A stretch of 64,000 nucleotides of DNA from Pseudomonadota bacterium (GCA_021780935.1 JAJXXT010000130.1:31294-95293), one strand, 5' to 3'. Shown: positions 9,172 to 18,733, counted from the first letter of the stretch. Made by a program: numbers and translations. Notes: generated by a model not told the origin, from the letters alone.

Positions 9172-10332
9172 ATGACCACCCCCACCGCCAACTGGAACTA
9201 CCCCACCGCCATTCGTTTCGGCGCCGGCCGCATCAGGGAACTGCCCGATGTGCTTACGGCCGCGGGCATCGGCAGGCCGCTCTTCGTCACCGATGCCGGG
9301 CTCGCGCATCTGCCGCTCACCGAAGGCGTCGTGGCCATGCTGCGCGCGGCCGGTATTTCGTTGGCGGTGTTCTCGGATGTCAAATCCAACCCCACCCAAT
9401 CCAACCTTGAAGCCGGCCTCGCCGCTTTCCGCGCCGGCGGTCATGACGGTGTCATCACGTTTGGCGGCGGGTCCGCGATCGATATCGGCAAGATCGTGGC
9501 CTTCATGGCGGGCCAGACGCGCCCGGTCTGGGATTTCGAGGATATCGGCGACTGGTGGACGCGCGCCGATCCCGCCGGCATCGCGCCCATCATCGCGGTG
9601 CCCACGACGGCGGGAACCGGCTCGGAGGTGGGCCGCGCCGGCGTCATCACCAACGAGGAAACCCACACCAAGAAGGTCATCTTCCACCCCCAGATGATGC
9701 CGAAGACGGTCATCATGGACCCCGAGATGACGGTCGGGATGCCGCCGTCGATCACCGTGGGGACCGGCATGGACGCGCTTGCCCACTGCCTCGAAGCCTA
9801 TTGCGCGCCGTCCTATCACCCGATGGGCGAGGGCATTGCCGTCGAGGGCATCCGCCTCGTGTTCGAGAATCTGCCGCGGGTCCATGCGAACGGCCGCGAC
9901 CTCGTCGCGCGCGGCCACATGCTGAGCGCGGCCATGATGGGCGCCACGTCGTTCCAGAAGGGGCTGGGAGCGATCCACTCGCTCTCGCACCCGATCGGCG
10001 CGCTCTACGACACCCATCACGGCATGACGAACGCCGTCTTCATGCCCTATGTGCTGGTCGTCAACCGCGAGGCAATCGAGCCCAAGATCGTGCGGCTCGC
10101 CGCCTGGCTCGGGTTGCAGCCCTCGTTCGAGGCGTTCCTCGGCGCCGTGCTGAAGCTGCGCGCCGAGCTCGGCGTGCCGCACACACTGGCGCAATTCGGT
10201 ATTGTCGCCGACAAGCGCACGCTGATTGCCGAGATGGCCATCGTCGATCCCACCGCCGGCGGCAATCCGGTCGAGCTCACCCGCGAGCGCGCGCTCGAGA
10301 TCTTCGACCGTGCCATGACCGGCAGACTTTAG
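9172..10332 (+). CDS. Iron-containing alcohol dehydrogenase
   Basis: This 386-residue group III alcohol dehydrogenase has the NAD-binding motif FGGGSAIDIGK near residue 97 and the TTAGTGSE motif near residue 145. The four expected metal ligands are Asp201, His205, His269 and His283, the last two in the HSLSHPIGALYDTHHG signature. It interconverts an alcohol and an aldehyde. Position just downstream of the aldehyde dehydrogenase suggests a two-step alcohol–aldehyde–acid route, or disposal of a semialdehyde by reduction (4-hydroxybutyrate dehydrogenase-like). The last bases overlap the stop of a convergent small gene by three bases. Confidence 0.92.
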   Translation: MTTPTANWNYPTAIRFGAGRIRELPDVLTAAGIGRPLFVTDAGLAHLPLTEGVVAMLRAAGISLAVFSDVKSNPTQSNLEAGLAAFRAGGHDGVITFGGGSAIDIGKIVAFMAGQTRPVWDFEDIGDWWTRADPAGIAPIIAVPTTAGTGSEVGRAGVITNEETHTKKVIFHPQMMPKTVIMDPEMTVGMPPSITVGTGMDALAHCLEAYCAPSYHPMGEGIAVEGIRLVFENLPRVHANGRDLVARGHMLSAAMMGATSFQKGLGAIHSLSHPIGALYDTHHGMTNAVFMPYVLVVNREAIEPKIVRLAAWLGLQPSFEAFLGAVLKLRAELGVPHTLAQFGIVADKRTLIAEMAIVDPTAGGNPVELTRERALEIFDRAMTGRL

Positions 10333-10685
10333 CGCTGCAGCAGTCGCAGCAGCGCATACGCCACCATCATGATCGCGATCACGATGGGGTTCAGCAGCCG
10401 TAACGCAATCCGCCGCAACGCGGCCGCGTCCAGCGAAAACGGCTGCTGCTGCCGCGCCGCGACGCGGGCACGATGCGCGCGCCACTCCCGCGCGAGATCG
10501 CCCAGGATCGGCCCCGGGATCGGCTGGGTGAACCGAAGCCCGCCATCCCGCCGCACCATCACCCCATAGCGGGCGAGCTCCGCGCGCAGGCCAAAGACCG
10601 GCGGCAGCAGCGGTGCCGCAACCAGCCCAGCCGCCAGCGTCAGCACCAGTGCCAAGGCCCGGGACCTCGCGAGCGCGCGCGCCAC
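10329..10685 (-). CDS. Small hypothetical membrane protein
   Basis: This 118-residue protein starts at a GTG. Two hydrophobic segments, near residues 8–28 and 96–114, would place the arginine-rich middle in one compartment. I do not recognise a family. It is the last gene of a leftward series, 42 bases after the amidohydrolase gene, and its stop overlaps the convergent alcohol dehydrogenase stop. The central region contains a run of prolines and glycines (TQPIPGPILG). Reality is supported by the hydrophobic periodicity and operon position, but not by any known homologue. Confidence 0.55.
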   Translation of the reverse strand: MARALARSRALALVLTLAAGLVAAPLLPPVFGLRAELARYGVMVRRDGGLRFTQPIPGPILGDLAREWRAHRARVAARQQQPFSLDAAALRRIALRLLNPIVIAIMMVAYALLRLLQR

Positions 10686-10727
10686 GGCCGTCGTCAGCGC
10701 GCCACCCGGGGGCGGCTCAGCGTCAGC

Positions 10728-11567
10728 CTAGCGCCGCCCCGGCGTCCAGCCATAGACCCGCGCGCACGCGCCGCCCATCAGCATCGCTCGCTCGCCGGCA
10801 CTCAGCCGCTCGGTCAACCGAAACGCCATCACCGCGTCCGCGTAGTTCACCACCGCGAAGGCGCGCGTCCAGTCCGTTCCCCACAGGCAACGTTCAAAGC
10901 CCCAGGCATCGAACACCCGCGCGAGCTTGTCCCAGATATCCGCGAACGGAAACGCCTCGTGCGACAGGGTGCACGCTCCCGAAACCTTGATCACCGCGTT
11001 GTCACGCCTGGCCAGCGCCAGCACCTGCGGCAGCGCCGCCCAGGCGTCGGCGGGCACCGGCTTCTCGCGCGGCTGCATCAGCCCCAGGTGGTCGATGATG
11101 AACCGCGTTTCGGGGTTGCGGTCGATCACCGCCGCCGCAAGATCGAGATTGCCCCAGCAATGGATGTTCACCGGCAACCCCGCCGCCGCGGCCGCGCGCG
11201 CCACCCGGTCGAAGCCCGGCTTGTCCGCGTCCCGCCCGGCTTCTGCCGGCATCATGATCCGCACCGCGACACTTCCCGGCACGTTTTTCCACTCGGCAAC
11301 GACATCCGCCACGGCGGGATCGTCGGGGTCCACCGGCTTGATGATGGCGAACCGCCGGGGGTGCGCCCGCTGCACCTGGGCGGCATAGCTCGCGTCATAC
11401 CCGTACATCGAGAAGGCGGAGATAAAGATCGCGCCATCCACCCCCACCGCGTCCATCGCCACCACCATCTCGTCGCCGGTGACATGTGGCGGCCAGTTCG
11501 GCACGCTGCGCCACGGCCGCGCCTTCGTGTTGGCCTCGTAGCAATGCACCTGAGAATCAATGATCAT
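10728..11567 (-). CDS. Amidohydrolase family protein (TIM-barrel metal-dependent hydrolase)
   Basis: This ~279-residue protein is of the amidohydrolase-2 type (2-pyrone-4,6-dicarboxylate lactonase/ACMSD group). It begins IIDSQVHCYE, where family members usually have D-x-H-x-H; only one histidine is visible here. It also has NIHCWG near residue 145, IIDHLG near residue 163 and the GTDW motif near residue 238 carrying the catalytic aspartate. The second ATG (11567) is chosen because AGAGAGGA sits nine bases upstream of it, whereas it directly abuts the first ATG at 11576. It follows an acetamidase/formamidase by 33 bases, suggesting sequential hydrolysis of an imported amide or lactone. Confidence 0.8.
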   Translation of the reverse strand: MIIDSQVHCYEANTKARPWRSVPNWPPHVTGDEMVVAMDAVGVDGAIFISAFSMYGYDASYAAQVQRAHPRRFAIIKPVDPDDPAVADVVAEWKNVPGSVAVRIMMPAEAGRDADKPGFDRVARAAAAAGLPVNIHCWGNLDLAAAVIDRNPETRFIIDHLGLMQPREKPVPADAWAALPQVLALARRDNAVIKVSGACTLSHEAFPFADIWDKLARVFDAWGFERCLWGTDWTRAFAVVNYADAVMAFRLTERLSAGERAMLMGGACARVYGWTPGRR

Positions 11568-11600
11568 CGGCAGCATTCCTCTCTGTGACCGCGCGTTGTC

Positions 11601-12605
11601 TCAGCCGGGCGCCAGATACCGCTTCGCGATCCCGGCGCCGACCGTGTAGTTGGGGTCAACAAAATTCCCCAGCCGCACCCTCCCGCATTGGCTCAGCATC
11701 ATATAGGCGTCCCAGCGGTCGAACCCGTATTCTGCCTCCATCCACAGCACCAGGTCGCGATAGGCGATGCGCGTCGCATCCTCGAGCGGTCTGGCCGAGC
11801 CGATCGCCATGATGAAATCCTCCCGCTCCAGGCGCGGCCACTCCAGCGCCCAGCCACGGATCAGATCGACCCGGATCGTCGTTTCGGACGCGTATTCAAC
11901 CGCCGTCCCGCACACTTCCCCGTCGCCCTGGCAGGCATGCGCGTCGCCGATGAACAGCCGCGCCCCCGCCGTGCGCACCGGCAGATAGGTGATACTCCCC
12001 GGTCCCATGTCCGGCAGATCCATGTTGCCGCCATGCGGCCCCGGCACCAGCGAGCTGATGCTGTCGATCTCGGGCGAGGTGCTCAGCGTGCCGATATGCG
12101 GCGCGTAGGGCAGCACCACGCGCGCGCTCCAGCGCACCTCTCGCTCATCCACATGCACCTTGCGCGTGATCTCGGGCAGCGGCGGTGCCAGTGTCGCCGT
12201 CAGCCCGGTGCCGGTCAGCCCGCCGAAATACGGGATCATGCAGCACGTCCCGCGCGGGTTCTCGCCCCGCGGCTTCATGCTCTCGATATGGACCGCGATC
12301 GCATCGCCCGGCTCGGCGCCCGCGACCATGATCGGGCCGTTCTGCGGGTTGACGAACGGCATGCGCAGCTTGCGGCTCGGCTTGTCGCGCTCCGTGCGCA
12401 CCTTGCCCTCGAACGCGTCACGCGTCTCGATGCGGATGCGGTCGCCGGGCTCCACCGTCAGCACCGGTTCGGAATACGGTCCGATCGTGTAATGAAACTT
12501 CCCCTGCGCCGCCTCGGTCAAGTCGTGCAGGCGTGGCTTGCGCCCCCATCCCACGCCGCGCGCCGCCACGATCGATGCCGCGAGCCACGAGCCGGATTTC
12601 GCCAC
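11601..12605 (-). CDS. Acetamidase/formamidase family protein
   Basis: This 334-residue protein of the FmdA/AmdA family hydrolyses short-chain amides to acid and ammonia. The diagnostic GDAHACQGDGEVCG motif lies near residue 221, and the N-terminal half has the family's PGD and EPGDA turns. The start is a GTG preceded by GGGGAGG with five bases of spacing. It is the fourth gene of a leftward operon after an ABC permease–binding protein–permease set, so the importer may feed this enzyme an amide. The precise substrate cannot be told from sequence. Confidence 0.88.
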   Translation of the reverse strand: MAKSGSWLAASIVAARGVGWGRKPRLHDLTEAAQGKFHYTIGPYSEPVLTVEPGDRIRIETRDAFEGKVRTERDKPSRKLRMPFVNPQNGPIMVAGAEPGDAIAVHIESMKPRGENPRGTCCMIPYFGGLTGTGLTATLAPPLPEITRKVHVDEREVRWSARVVLPYAPHIGTLSTSPEIDSISSLVPGPHGGNMDLPDMGPGSITYLPVRTAGARLFIGDAHACQGDGEVCGTAVEYASETTIRVDLIRGWALEWPRLEREDFIMAIGSARPLEDATRIAYRDLVLWMEAEYGFDRWDAYMMLSQCGRVRLGNFVDPNYTVGAGIAKRYLAPG

Positions 12606-12726
12606 GCCAACCTCCCCAGAACACGCGCCCGACAGAGAACGCGCCGTGGTCAGCCTAGACCAACCCCGGCGCCGAGGAAATCGTCTGATCGGCCTCGCGG
12701 CGCACCGCCGTGCCCCGGCCGCATCC

Positions 12727-13596
12727 TCAGGGTGCGCGGTAGCGGTCCGGGATCAGCCGGTTCGCCAGCACCGCCAGCGCGATCGTCGTCCCCATCAGCA
12801 CGAACGCCACCGACGCGGCCAGCGGCCAGTTGTTGTTCGATGCAAACTCGACATAAACCTGCGGCGCCATCATATGAAACCGTGGCCCGCCCAGCAGCAC
12901 CGGCGTCGCATAGGCGTTCATCCCCAGAATGAAGCAGAGGATCGTGGCAATCGACAGTCCCGGCAGTGCCAGCGGCGCCACCACGCGCACGAAGGAGCGC
13001 AGCGGCGTGGCTCCGAGCGCCGAGGCCGCCTCCTCGAGCGAGATGTCGATCCGCTCGAACACCGCCTGCAGCATCAGCACCATATACGGCAGATTGAACG
13101 ACAGAATGCCCACCACAACGGCGGTCGGCGTGTACATGAGATCAAAGGACGAATGTCCGAAGATCGCCCGCAGTGTCAGCCCCACGATGCCACCATGCGA
13201 CAGCAGGATCATCCATCCCACGGTCCGCGCCGTCGCCCCCATGAACAGCGGCAGCATCAGCGCCAGGACCATCGCGGACTTGTACCGGCTCTCGGTGCGC
13301 GCCAGCCGATAGGCCACCGGCGCGCCGAACACGATGCACAGCAGCGTCGACAGCGCCGCCACCTCGATCGTGCGCAGCAGCATGTCGAGATAGAATCGGC
13401 TGGCGAAGAACGAGACATAGTTCGCCACCGTCACCGCCGGCACGACGAGCAGGCTCGGGTCGAACCGGTCGAGGCTGTAGCGGAACAGCAGCAGCAGCGG
13501 CGCCACCAGCATCACCAGCACCAGCAGCGTCGCCGGCCCCAGCAGCGCGCCGGCCAGACGCGCGGAGCCCTGCTCGCCCCGCGCGCCGTCAGCCAT
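12727..13596 (-). CDS. ABC transporter permease, PotB/spermidine-putrescine type
   Basis: This 289-residue inner-membrane permease has about six membrane segments and the conserved EAA loop for ATPase contact (EEAASALGATPLRSF, near residue 190). It resembles the PotB/PotH branch of ABC permeases for polyamines and related small cations. It lies 24 bases downstream of the binding-protein gene. The adjacent acetamidase and amidohydrolase genes imply that the cargo could be an amide or amine rather than a classical polyamine. Confidence 0.87.
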   Translation of the reverse strand: MADGARGEQGSARLAGALLGPATLLVLVMLVAPLLLLFRYSLDRFDPSLLVVPAVTVANYVSFFASRFYLDMLLRTIEVAALSTLLCIVFGAPVAYRLARTESRYKSAMVLALMLPLFMGATARTVGWMILLSHGGIVGLTLRAIFGHSSFDLMYTPTAVVVGILSFNLPYMVLMLQAVFERIDISLEEAASALGATPLRSFVRVVAPLALPGLSIATILCFILGMNAYATPVLLGGPRFHMMAPQVYVEFASNNNWPLAASVAFVLMGTTIALAVLANRLIPDRYRAP

Positions 13597-13620
13597 CCGC
13601 CGGCACCTCAGCCCGCCACG

Positions 13621-14679
13621 TCATCCGCGGGCGATGTTCTTCTGCCACCAGGCGCTCATCTCCGGCAGCGCCTTCACGTCGTAGGCATAGTCCGGTGAGT
13701 GCAGCACCGGCTTCGGCGTGGGGAAGGCGAGCTGCTTGCCGATCTTGCCGGTCAGCTTCGCGTTTTCCACCGTCGGCAGATATCCCATCTTGGCGGCGAA
13801 TCCCTCCTGTGCCGAGGGCTCCAGCATGGCGTTGAGATACGCGAAGGCGCCTTCCTTGTTGGGCGCGTTCTTCGGCACCACGAAGCCACTGACATAGAGC
13901 ACGCTGCCCTCCTTGGGGAAGGCGGCGGCGACGTCGATCCCGGCGTTCTGCCACATCGCCACGCGCGCCAGCCACATCAGCCCGAGCTCGATCTCGCCGG
14001 ACTTGAAGGCGGGCCCGATCGAATCCGTCTCCGGATAGAGCCGCAGCCCGTTGGCATTCACCTTCTCCATCAGCGCCTTCGCCTTGTCGAAGGCATCGAC
14101 GTTGCCAGCGCCATAGAGGGCCGCCGCCATCATGATGTAGAAATAATTGCCGGTCGGCACACCGATCTTGCCCTTGTAGGCAGGGTTCATCAGGTCCGCG
14201 AAGCTGGTCGGCGGCGTCTTGATCTTCTTCGGGTCGTAAATCAGGACCTGCGCGCTGTAGATATGCGGTGCCAGGAACGGCGAGCGCAGCACCGGGTCCA
14301 CATGCGCGAGGTTGGGCACTTTCTTCGCGTCGAGCGGCTCCAGCAGGCCGAGCTTGGCGAGCCGGAACGCCGCCGGCGCCTCCACCGCCGCGACGTCGAG
14401 CGTGCCGCGCGGCAGCATCTTCTGCGCGATGATCTGGGCCATGCGCGGCGGCTCGTTGGCCGGCGCCCAAACCACGTCATAGCCCTTGGGGTCGAGGATC
14501 GGCTTGACGAAGTTGATGTCCTGCAGGTGCTCATAGTCGCCACCCCAGGTGCCCACGACGATCCGCTTGGACCCCGCCGCCAGCGCGCTCGCGGGCAGGA
14601 TCGCGGGCATCGCCAGCCCGCCGGCGGCCGCCAGCAGGGAGCGGCGCTTCAGCTTGAAAATGCGGTTCGTTTCGGTCAC
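13621..14679 (-). CDS. ABC transporter periplasmic binding protein, PotD type
   Basis: This 352-residue solute-binding protein resembles the spermidine/putrescine-binding family. The N-terminus has a twin-arginine-like signal (KRRSLLAAAGG, then a hydrophobic stretch and ALA cleavage site near residue 34), implying Tat export. The start is GTG with AGGAGA seven bases upstream. Family segments such as VVGTWGGDYEHL at the start of the mature protein and the NEPPRMAQ region are visible. It is encoded between two permease genes, the usual order of such loci. Confidence 0.87.
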   Translation of the reverse strand: MTETNRIFKLKRRSLLAAAGGLAMPAILPASALAAGSKRIVVGTWGGDYEHLQDINFVKPILDPKGYDVVWAPANEPPRMAQIIAQKMLPRGTLDVAAVEAPAAFRLAKLGLLEPLDAKKVPNLAHVDPVLRSPFLAPHIYSAQVLIYDPKKIKTPPTSFADLMNPAYKGKIGVPTGNYFYIMMAAALYGAGNVDAFDKAKALMEKVNANGLRLYPETDSIGPAFKSGEIELGLMWLARVAMWQNAGIDVAAAFPKEGSVLYVSGFVVPKNAPNKEGAFAYLNAMLEPSAQEGFAAKMGYLPTVENAKLTGKIGKQLAFPTPKPVLHSPDYAYDVKALPEMSAWWQKNIARG

Positions 14680-14743
14680 GATATTTTCTCCTGGTCGGCC
14701 GCATCAAACCCGGTGCGGCATGGGGTTGCGGGGATCGCCATCG

Positions 14744-15583
14744 TCAACGCACGAGCTGTCCGAGCCGGATCACGAAGCGATCGATGAATGCAAGGATGGA
14801 GCCGATCAGCACCATCTGCAACGTCGTCGTCGCCGCGATCAGCGGGTCGATATGGTATTTGAGATAGCCGAGCAGCGCGATCGGCAGCGTCGTCATCCCC
14901 GGGCTGATCAGGAACAGCGTCATCTCCAGCTCGCCGAATGTCGCGATGAACGAAAACAGCAGCGCCGCGATCAGCCCCTGGCGCATCGCCGGCAGCGTCA
15001 CGCGGCGAAACACCGTCGCCGGCCGCGCGCCCAGGCTCGCCGCCGCCTCCTCGGCCGAGCGGTCATAGCCGACCAGGCTCGCCACCACGAGCCGCACCAC
15101 CCACGGCGTGGTGATCAGCAGATGGCCCGCCACCAGCACGCTGAACGACCCCGCCAGGGGCGCGCCCGTCAGCTCCTCGATGGCGACCGCCAACAGATAG
15201 ATCGCGAGCCCCACCGCGATCAGCGGCACCGTCAGCGGCGCCAGCAGCAGCGTCGCGATGGCGCCCTTGGCCCGAAAATTACCGCGCACCAGCGCCAGGC
15301 CCGCCGGCACCCCGAGCAGCAGGCTGCCGGGCACGCCGATCGCCGCGACCTCGAACGTGGTCAGCAGCGGGCTCGCGAAATGCGGTATCACCTCGCGGTA
15401 CCAATGCAGCGTGTAGGCGTGCGGCGGGAAGATGATCAGCTTCTCGTCAAAAAAGCTGAGATAGACGGTCAACACCAGCGGCAGAAAGATCAGCACCAGC
15501 CCAGCGGCGAACAGCAGCCAGAACCCGGCGCCCAGCAGCCGGCTGCCACGCCGGGGCATGCCCGCCTGTCCTGCGCGCGCCAT
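14744..15583 (-). CDS. ABC transporter permease, PotC type
   Basis: This inner-membrane permease of about 279 residues has six hydrophobic segments and an EAA loop (EEAAASLGARPATVF, near residue 190). It is the second permease of the polyamine-type importer and the first gene of the leftward operon. The frame extends to a TTG at 15616, but I prefer the ATG at 15583; another ATG at 15559 is also possible, since the membrane region starts only after the arginine cluster PRRGSR. The operon's ATPase gene begins 229 bases away on the opposite strand. Confidence 0.85.
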   Translation of the reverse strand: MARAGQAGMPRRGSRLLGAGFWLLFAAGLVLIFLPLVLTVYLSFFDEKLIIFPPHAYTLHWYREVIPHFASPLLTTFEVAAIGVPGSLLLGVPAGLALVRGNFRAKGAIATLLLAPLTVPLIAVGLAIYLLAVAIEELTGAPLAGSFSVLVAGHLLITTPWVVRLVVASLVGYDRSAEEAAASLGARPATVFRRVTLPAMRQGLIAALLFSFIATFGELEMTLFLISPGMTTLPIALLGYLKYHIDPLIAATTTLQMVLIGSILAFIDRFVIRLGQLVR

Positions 15584-15811
15584 GCCGGCGCGCCCGCTCT
15601 CCCAGCCTCGCTCCAACCGCCTGTCCCCCGCCGGCTTCTTGCGTCTGCCGGGTCGTCGTTACATCGAAACACTATCCACCTCGCCCCCCGCCGGCAAGCA
15701 CGCCTCCCGGCCCCGGTTTGCAGCCTTGACCCGTGGCGGAACTCAGTGGAGCATCATCGCAATGTTCGCCTCCGTCGCATCGCCAACCCGCCCGATCGCA
15801 CCCGAAGCCGC
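15584..15811. promoter_or_regulatory. Divergent promoter region between permease operon and ATPase gene
   Basis: The 228-bp gap separates the leftward permease operon from the rightward ATPase gene, so both promoters should be here. On the plus strand a TTGACC at 15727–15732 is followed 17 bases later by GAGCAT, a weak but correctly spaced sigma-70-like pair. No clear symmetric operator was found. Confidence 0.3.
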
Positions 15812-16921
15812 ATGAGCGAAGCGGCCGACGCGGCGTCGCTCGACCTCATCGGCCTGCGCAAGCTCTACGGGGCGGCGGCGGTGGTGGACGACCTGTCGCT
15901 CGATGCCGCACCCGGCGAGATGATCGCGCTGCTCGGCCCCTCGGGCTGCGGCAAGACCACCACCCTGCGCATGATCGCGGGCTTCGTGCCCGCCAGTGCC
16001 GGCGACATCCGCGTCAACGGCCAGAGTGTCGCCGCCCTGCCGCCGCACCAGCGCGACATCGGCGTGGTGTTCCAGAGCTACGCCCTGTTTCCGCATCTCT
16101 CGGTCGAGCGCAACATCGCCTTCGGCCTCGAGATGCGCCGCATGCCGCCCGAGCCGCGCACCGCGCGCGTGCAGGAGATGCTGCGCCTGGTGAAGCTCGA
16201 AGCCTTCGCGCAGCGCCTGCCGCGCCAGCTCTCGGGCGGTCAGCAGCAGCGCGTCGCCCTCGCCCGCGCGCTCGCCATCCACCCGAAACTGCTGCTGCTC
16301 GACGAACCGCTGTCCAATCTCGACGCCTCGCTGCGCCAGGAGGTGGCGCGTGAGATCCGCCTGCTGCAACGCTCGCGCGGCATCACCACGCTGATGGTCA
16401 CCCACGACCAGGCGGAGGCGATGGCGATGGCCGACCGGCTGGTGGTAATGCGCGCCGGCCGGGTGGAACAGATCGGCCGCCAGGAGGACCTCTACGAGCG
16501 TCCGGCCAGCCCCTTCGTCGCCCGCTTCATCGGTCAGAGCAACCTGCTCGCCGGCCGCCTCGGCCCCGGCTCGCGCCTGATCGCGGAGGGCGGCGGCACC
16601 ATCGCGCTGGCCCTCCGCTACCCCGAGGCGCCCAGCGTCACGCTCAGCATCCGCCCCGAGACCATCCATCCCGGCCCGCCCGACGCGGCCGATGCGCGGG
16701 CGGTCGGCACGGTGGCCCTCACCACCTATCTCGGCGCCGTGGTCGAGCTGCTGGTCGATCTCGGCGGCGGCACGCAGCTCATCGTGCGCGGTGCCAGCAC
16801 CGGCCCCGCCGCGGTCCCCAGGCTGGTGCCCGGCGAGGCGGTCGGCCTCGCCTGGTCCGCCGCGGACGAACGCGTCTTCGACAGCAACGACCACCCGCTC
16901 GCGCCATCCCCCACCGTCTGA
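15812..16921 (+). CDS. ABC transporter ATP-binding protein, PotA type
   Basis: This 369-residue ATPase has Walker A GPSGCGKTT (about residue 45), the signature LSGGQQQR, Walker B LLLLDEPLSNLD, the THDQAEA switch histidine and a C-terminal TOBE-like domain from about residue 240. It probably powers the permeases encoded divergently at 12.7–15.6 kb. Upstream in-frame codons are open for 400 codons on the antisense of the permease and are not family-like; the ATG at 15812 immediately precedes the conserved region. It could also energise the sugar permeases encoded convergently just downstream, which have no ATPase of their own. Confidence 0.92.
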   Translation: MSEAADAASLDLIGLRKLYGAAAVVDDLSLDAAPGEMIALLGPSGCGKTTTLRMIAGFVPASAGDIRVNGQSVAALPPHQRDIGVVFQSYALFPHLSVERNIAFGLEMRRMPPEPRTARVQEMLRLVKLEAFAQRLPRQLSGGQQQRVALARALAIHPKLLLLDEPLSNLDASLRQEVAREIRLLQRSRGITTLMVTHDQAEAMAMADRLVVMRAGRVEQIGRQEDLYERPASPFVARFIGQSNLLAGRLGPGSRLIAEGGGTIALALRYPEAPSVTLSIRPETIHPGPPDAADARAVGTVALTTYLGAVVELLVDLGGGTQLIVRGASTGPAAVPRLVPGEAVGLAWSAADERVFDSNDHPLAPSPTV

Positions 16922-16934
16922 ACCGGGAAGGCGC

Positions 16935-17798
16935 CTACCCCTTCACCGCCGCCGCGGTCAGCCCGCGGACGAAATATTTCTGCAGGAAGGCGAACAGCAC
17001 CGCGATCGGCAGTGTTGCCAGGGTCGACGCCGCCATCGCGGCCCCCCATTCCGGCGGCCGCGAATAGGACTGGCTGAAATCCGTGAGCCCCACCGCCAGC
17101 ACCTGCATGTGCCGGCTCTGCACCACCACCAGCGGCCACAGGAACGAACCCCAGCTCCAGATGAACTCGAGGATGCCGAGGCTGGTCAGCGCCGGCAGCA
17201 GCAGCGGCAGCACGATGCGCAGGAACATGTGGAACTCGCCCGCCCCGTCGACGCGCCCGGCCTCCAGCAGCTCGTTCGGCAGGTCGGCCGCATACTGGCG
17301 CATCATGAACACACCGAACGCATTCATCATTCCGGGCACGATCAGCCCCGCATAGCTGTTCCCCCAGCCCAGCGCATGCACCTCCATGAACAGCGGAATG
17401 ATCAGGATCTGAAACGGAATCATCATCGTCGAGATGACAAAGAAGAACAGCGTCCGGTGCAGCGGGAATCGGTACTTGGCGAACCCGAACCCGGCCAGCG
17501 CGCCGAAGAACACCGTCACCGCCACCTGCGCGCCCGCCACCAGGAAGCTGTTCAGCAGATATCGCCCCAACGGCGACTGCCGCCACGCCAGGCGGAACTG
17601 CGCCAGGCCCTGGAAATGGTGCGGCAGCCAGTGGATCGGCACCGCCATGATCTCGGATTCCGCCTTGAACGCGGAGGTCACCATGAACCATAGCGGAAAC
17701 GCAAAAACTAAGGCCAGCAGCAGCGCCAGCGCGAACCACACCCAGCGCAGCACGCGCGCTCCGCGCCGCCGCACGCGCCTGCCGCGTTCAGGCCGCAT
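16935..17798 (-). CDS. Carbohydrate ABC transporter permease, MalG/UgpE type
   Basis: This 287-residue permease has an N-terminal arginine-rich end, six hydrophobic segments and the family EAA loop (EAGRVDGAGEFHMF, near residue 185). It is CUT1-type and is expected to carry an oligosaccharide, uronate or polyol. The ATG overlaps the end of the preceding permease gene by 11 bases, so the two are coupled. No ATPase gene follows; the next gene is the convergent PotA-like ATPase. Confidence 0.9.
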   Translation of the reverse strand: MRPERGRRVRRRGARVLRWVWFALALLLALVFAFPLWFMVTSAFKAESEIMAVPIHWLPHHFQGLAQFRLAWRQSPLGRYLLNSFLVAGAQVAVTVFFGALAGFGFAKYRFPLHRTLFFFVISTMMIPFQILIIPLFMEVHALGWGNSYAGLIVPGMMNAFGVFMMRQYAADLPNELLEAGRVDGAGEFHMFLRIVLPLLLPALTSLGILEFIWSWGSFLWPLVVVQSRHMQVLAVGLTDFSQSYSRPPEWGAAMAASTLATLPIAVLFAFLQKYFVRGLTAAAVKG

Positions 17799-18711
17799 GC
17801 CGCGAAAGCCGGATCTGGATCAGCGTCACGACAAGGATCATCAGGAACAGCACCACCGAAATCGCCGCCGCGTAGCCCATGCGGAAGAACTGAAACCCCT
17901 CCTTGAACACCAGCAGCCCCAGCACCAGCGTCGCGTTCACCGGCCCGCCATGGTCCTGGCTCAGCACGTATTGCAGCACGAAGGTCTGGAACGCGCCGAT
18001 CGTCGAGAGCGAACACACCAGCAAGGTCGTCCCGCGCAGTTGCGGCATCTCCACATACCAGAACCGCCGCAGCGCCCCCGCACCATCGAGCGAGGCCGCC
18101 TCGCTCAGCTCCGGCGACAGCGTCGCCAGCCCCGCCAGCCAGATCATCATGAAGAACGGCACCGCCGCCCAGTCATGCACCACGACCATCATGATCGGCG
18201 CCAGCGTGGTGTCATAAAGCCAGGCGATCTGCTCGCGGCCAAACATCCAGCCGGTGAGCCAGGTTGCCGCCCCGGTGGGATTCAGCAGCACCTTCCAGAC
18301 CACGGCGACGACCACCAGCGGCGGCAGCACCGGCAGGAAGAACAGCGTCTTCAGCCATTCGCGCGCGGGAAACCGCTGGTGGAACAGCAACGCCGCCAGC
18401 AGCGACCCAACCCAGACCGGCAGCGTGGCACCCAGCACGAACACCAGCGTGTTCATCAGTGCCGTGCCGAACAACGGATCATGCGGCAGCGAGGTGTAGT
18501 TGCGCAGGCCCACGAAATGCCCCGCACTCAGCAGGCTGGTCCGCGTAAGACTGAGCCACAGACCGTAGAAAACAGGAAAGACACTGAACACGGCGAAGAA
18601 CACCACCGCCGGCAGGACGAACATCAACCCCCACCAGCGCGGCCGCAGAAAGCGGCGCGCACGGGCGGGGGGAGGGGTGCCGGCAGCGATCGTCTCGGCC
18701 CGGGCATTCAT
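17788..18711 (-). CDS. Carbohydrate ABC transporter permease, MalF/UgpA type
   Basis: This 307-residue permease has a cytoplasmic arginine-rich N-terminus, six membrane segments and an EAA loop (EAASLDGAGALRRFWYV, near residue 205). It forms the heterodimer with the downstream MalG-type permease and follows the binding-protein gene by 22 bases. Context (GntR, ManD-like, uronate dehydrogenase, lactonase) suggests uptake of uronic or aldonic acids or their oligomers; that is inference. Confidence 0.9.
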   Translation of the reverse strand: MNARAETIAAGTPPPARARRFLRPRWWGLMFVLPAVVFFAVFSVFPVFYGLWLSLTRTSLLSAGHFVGLRNYTSLPHDPLFGTALMNTLVFVLGATLPVWVGSLLAALLFHQRFPAREWLKTLFFLPVLPPLVVVAVVWKVLLNPTGAATWLTGWMFGREQIAWLYDTTLAPIMMVVVHDWAAVPFFMMIWLAGLATLSPELSEAASLDGAGALRRFWYVEMPQLRGTTLLVCSLSTIGAFQTFVLQYVLSQDHGGPVNATLVLGLLVFKEGFQFFRMGYAAAISVVLFLMILVVTLIQIRLSRHAA

Positions 18712-18733
18712 TGCTGCGCCGCGGCGCTGCGCC

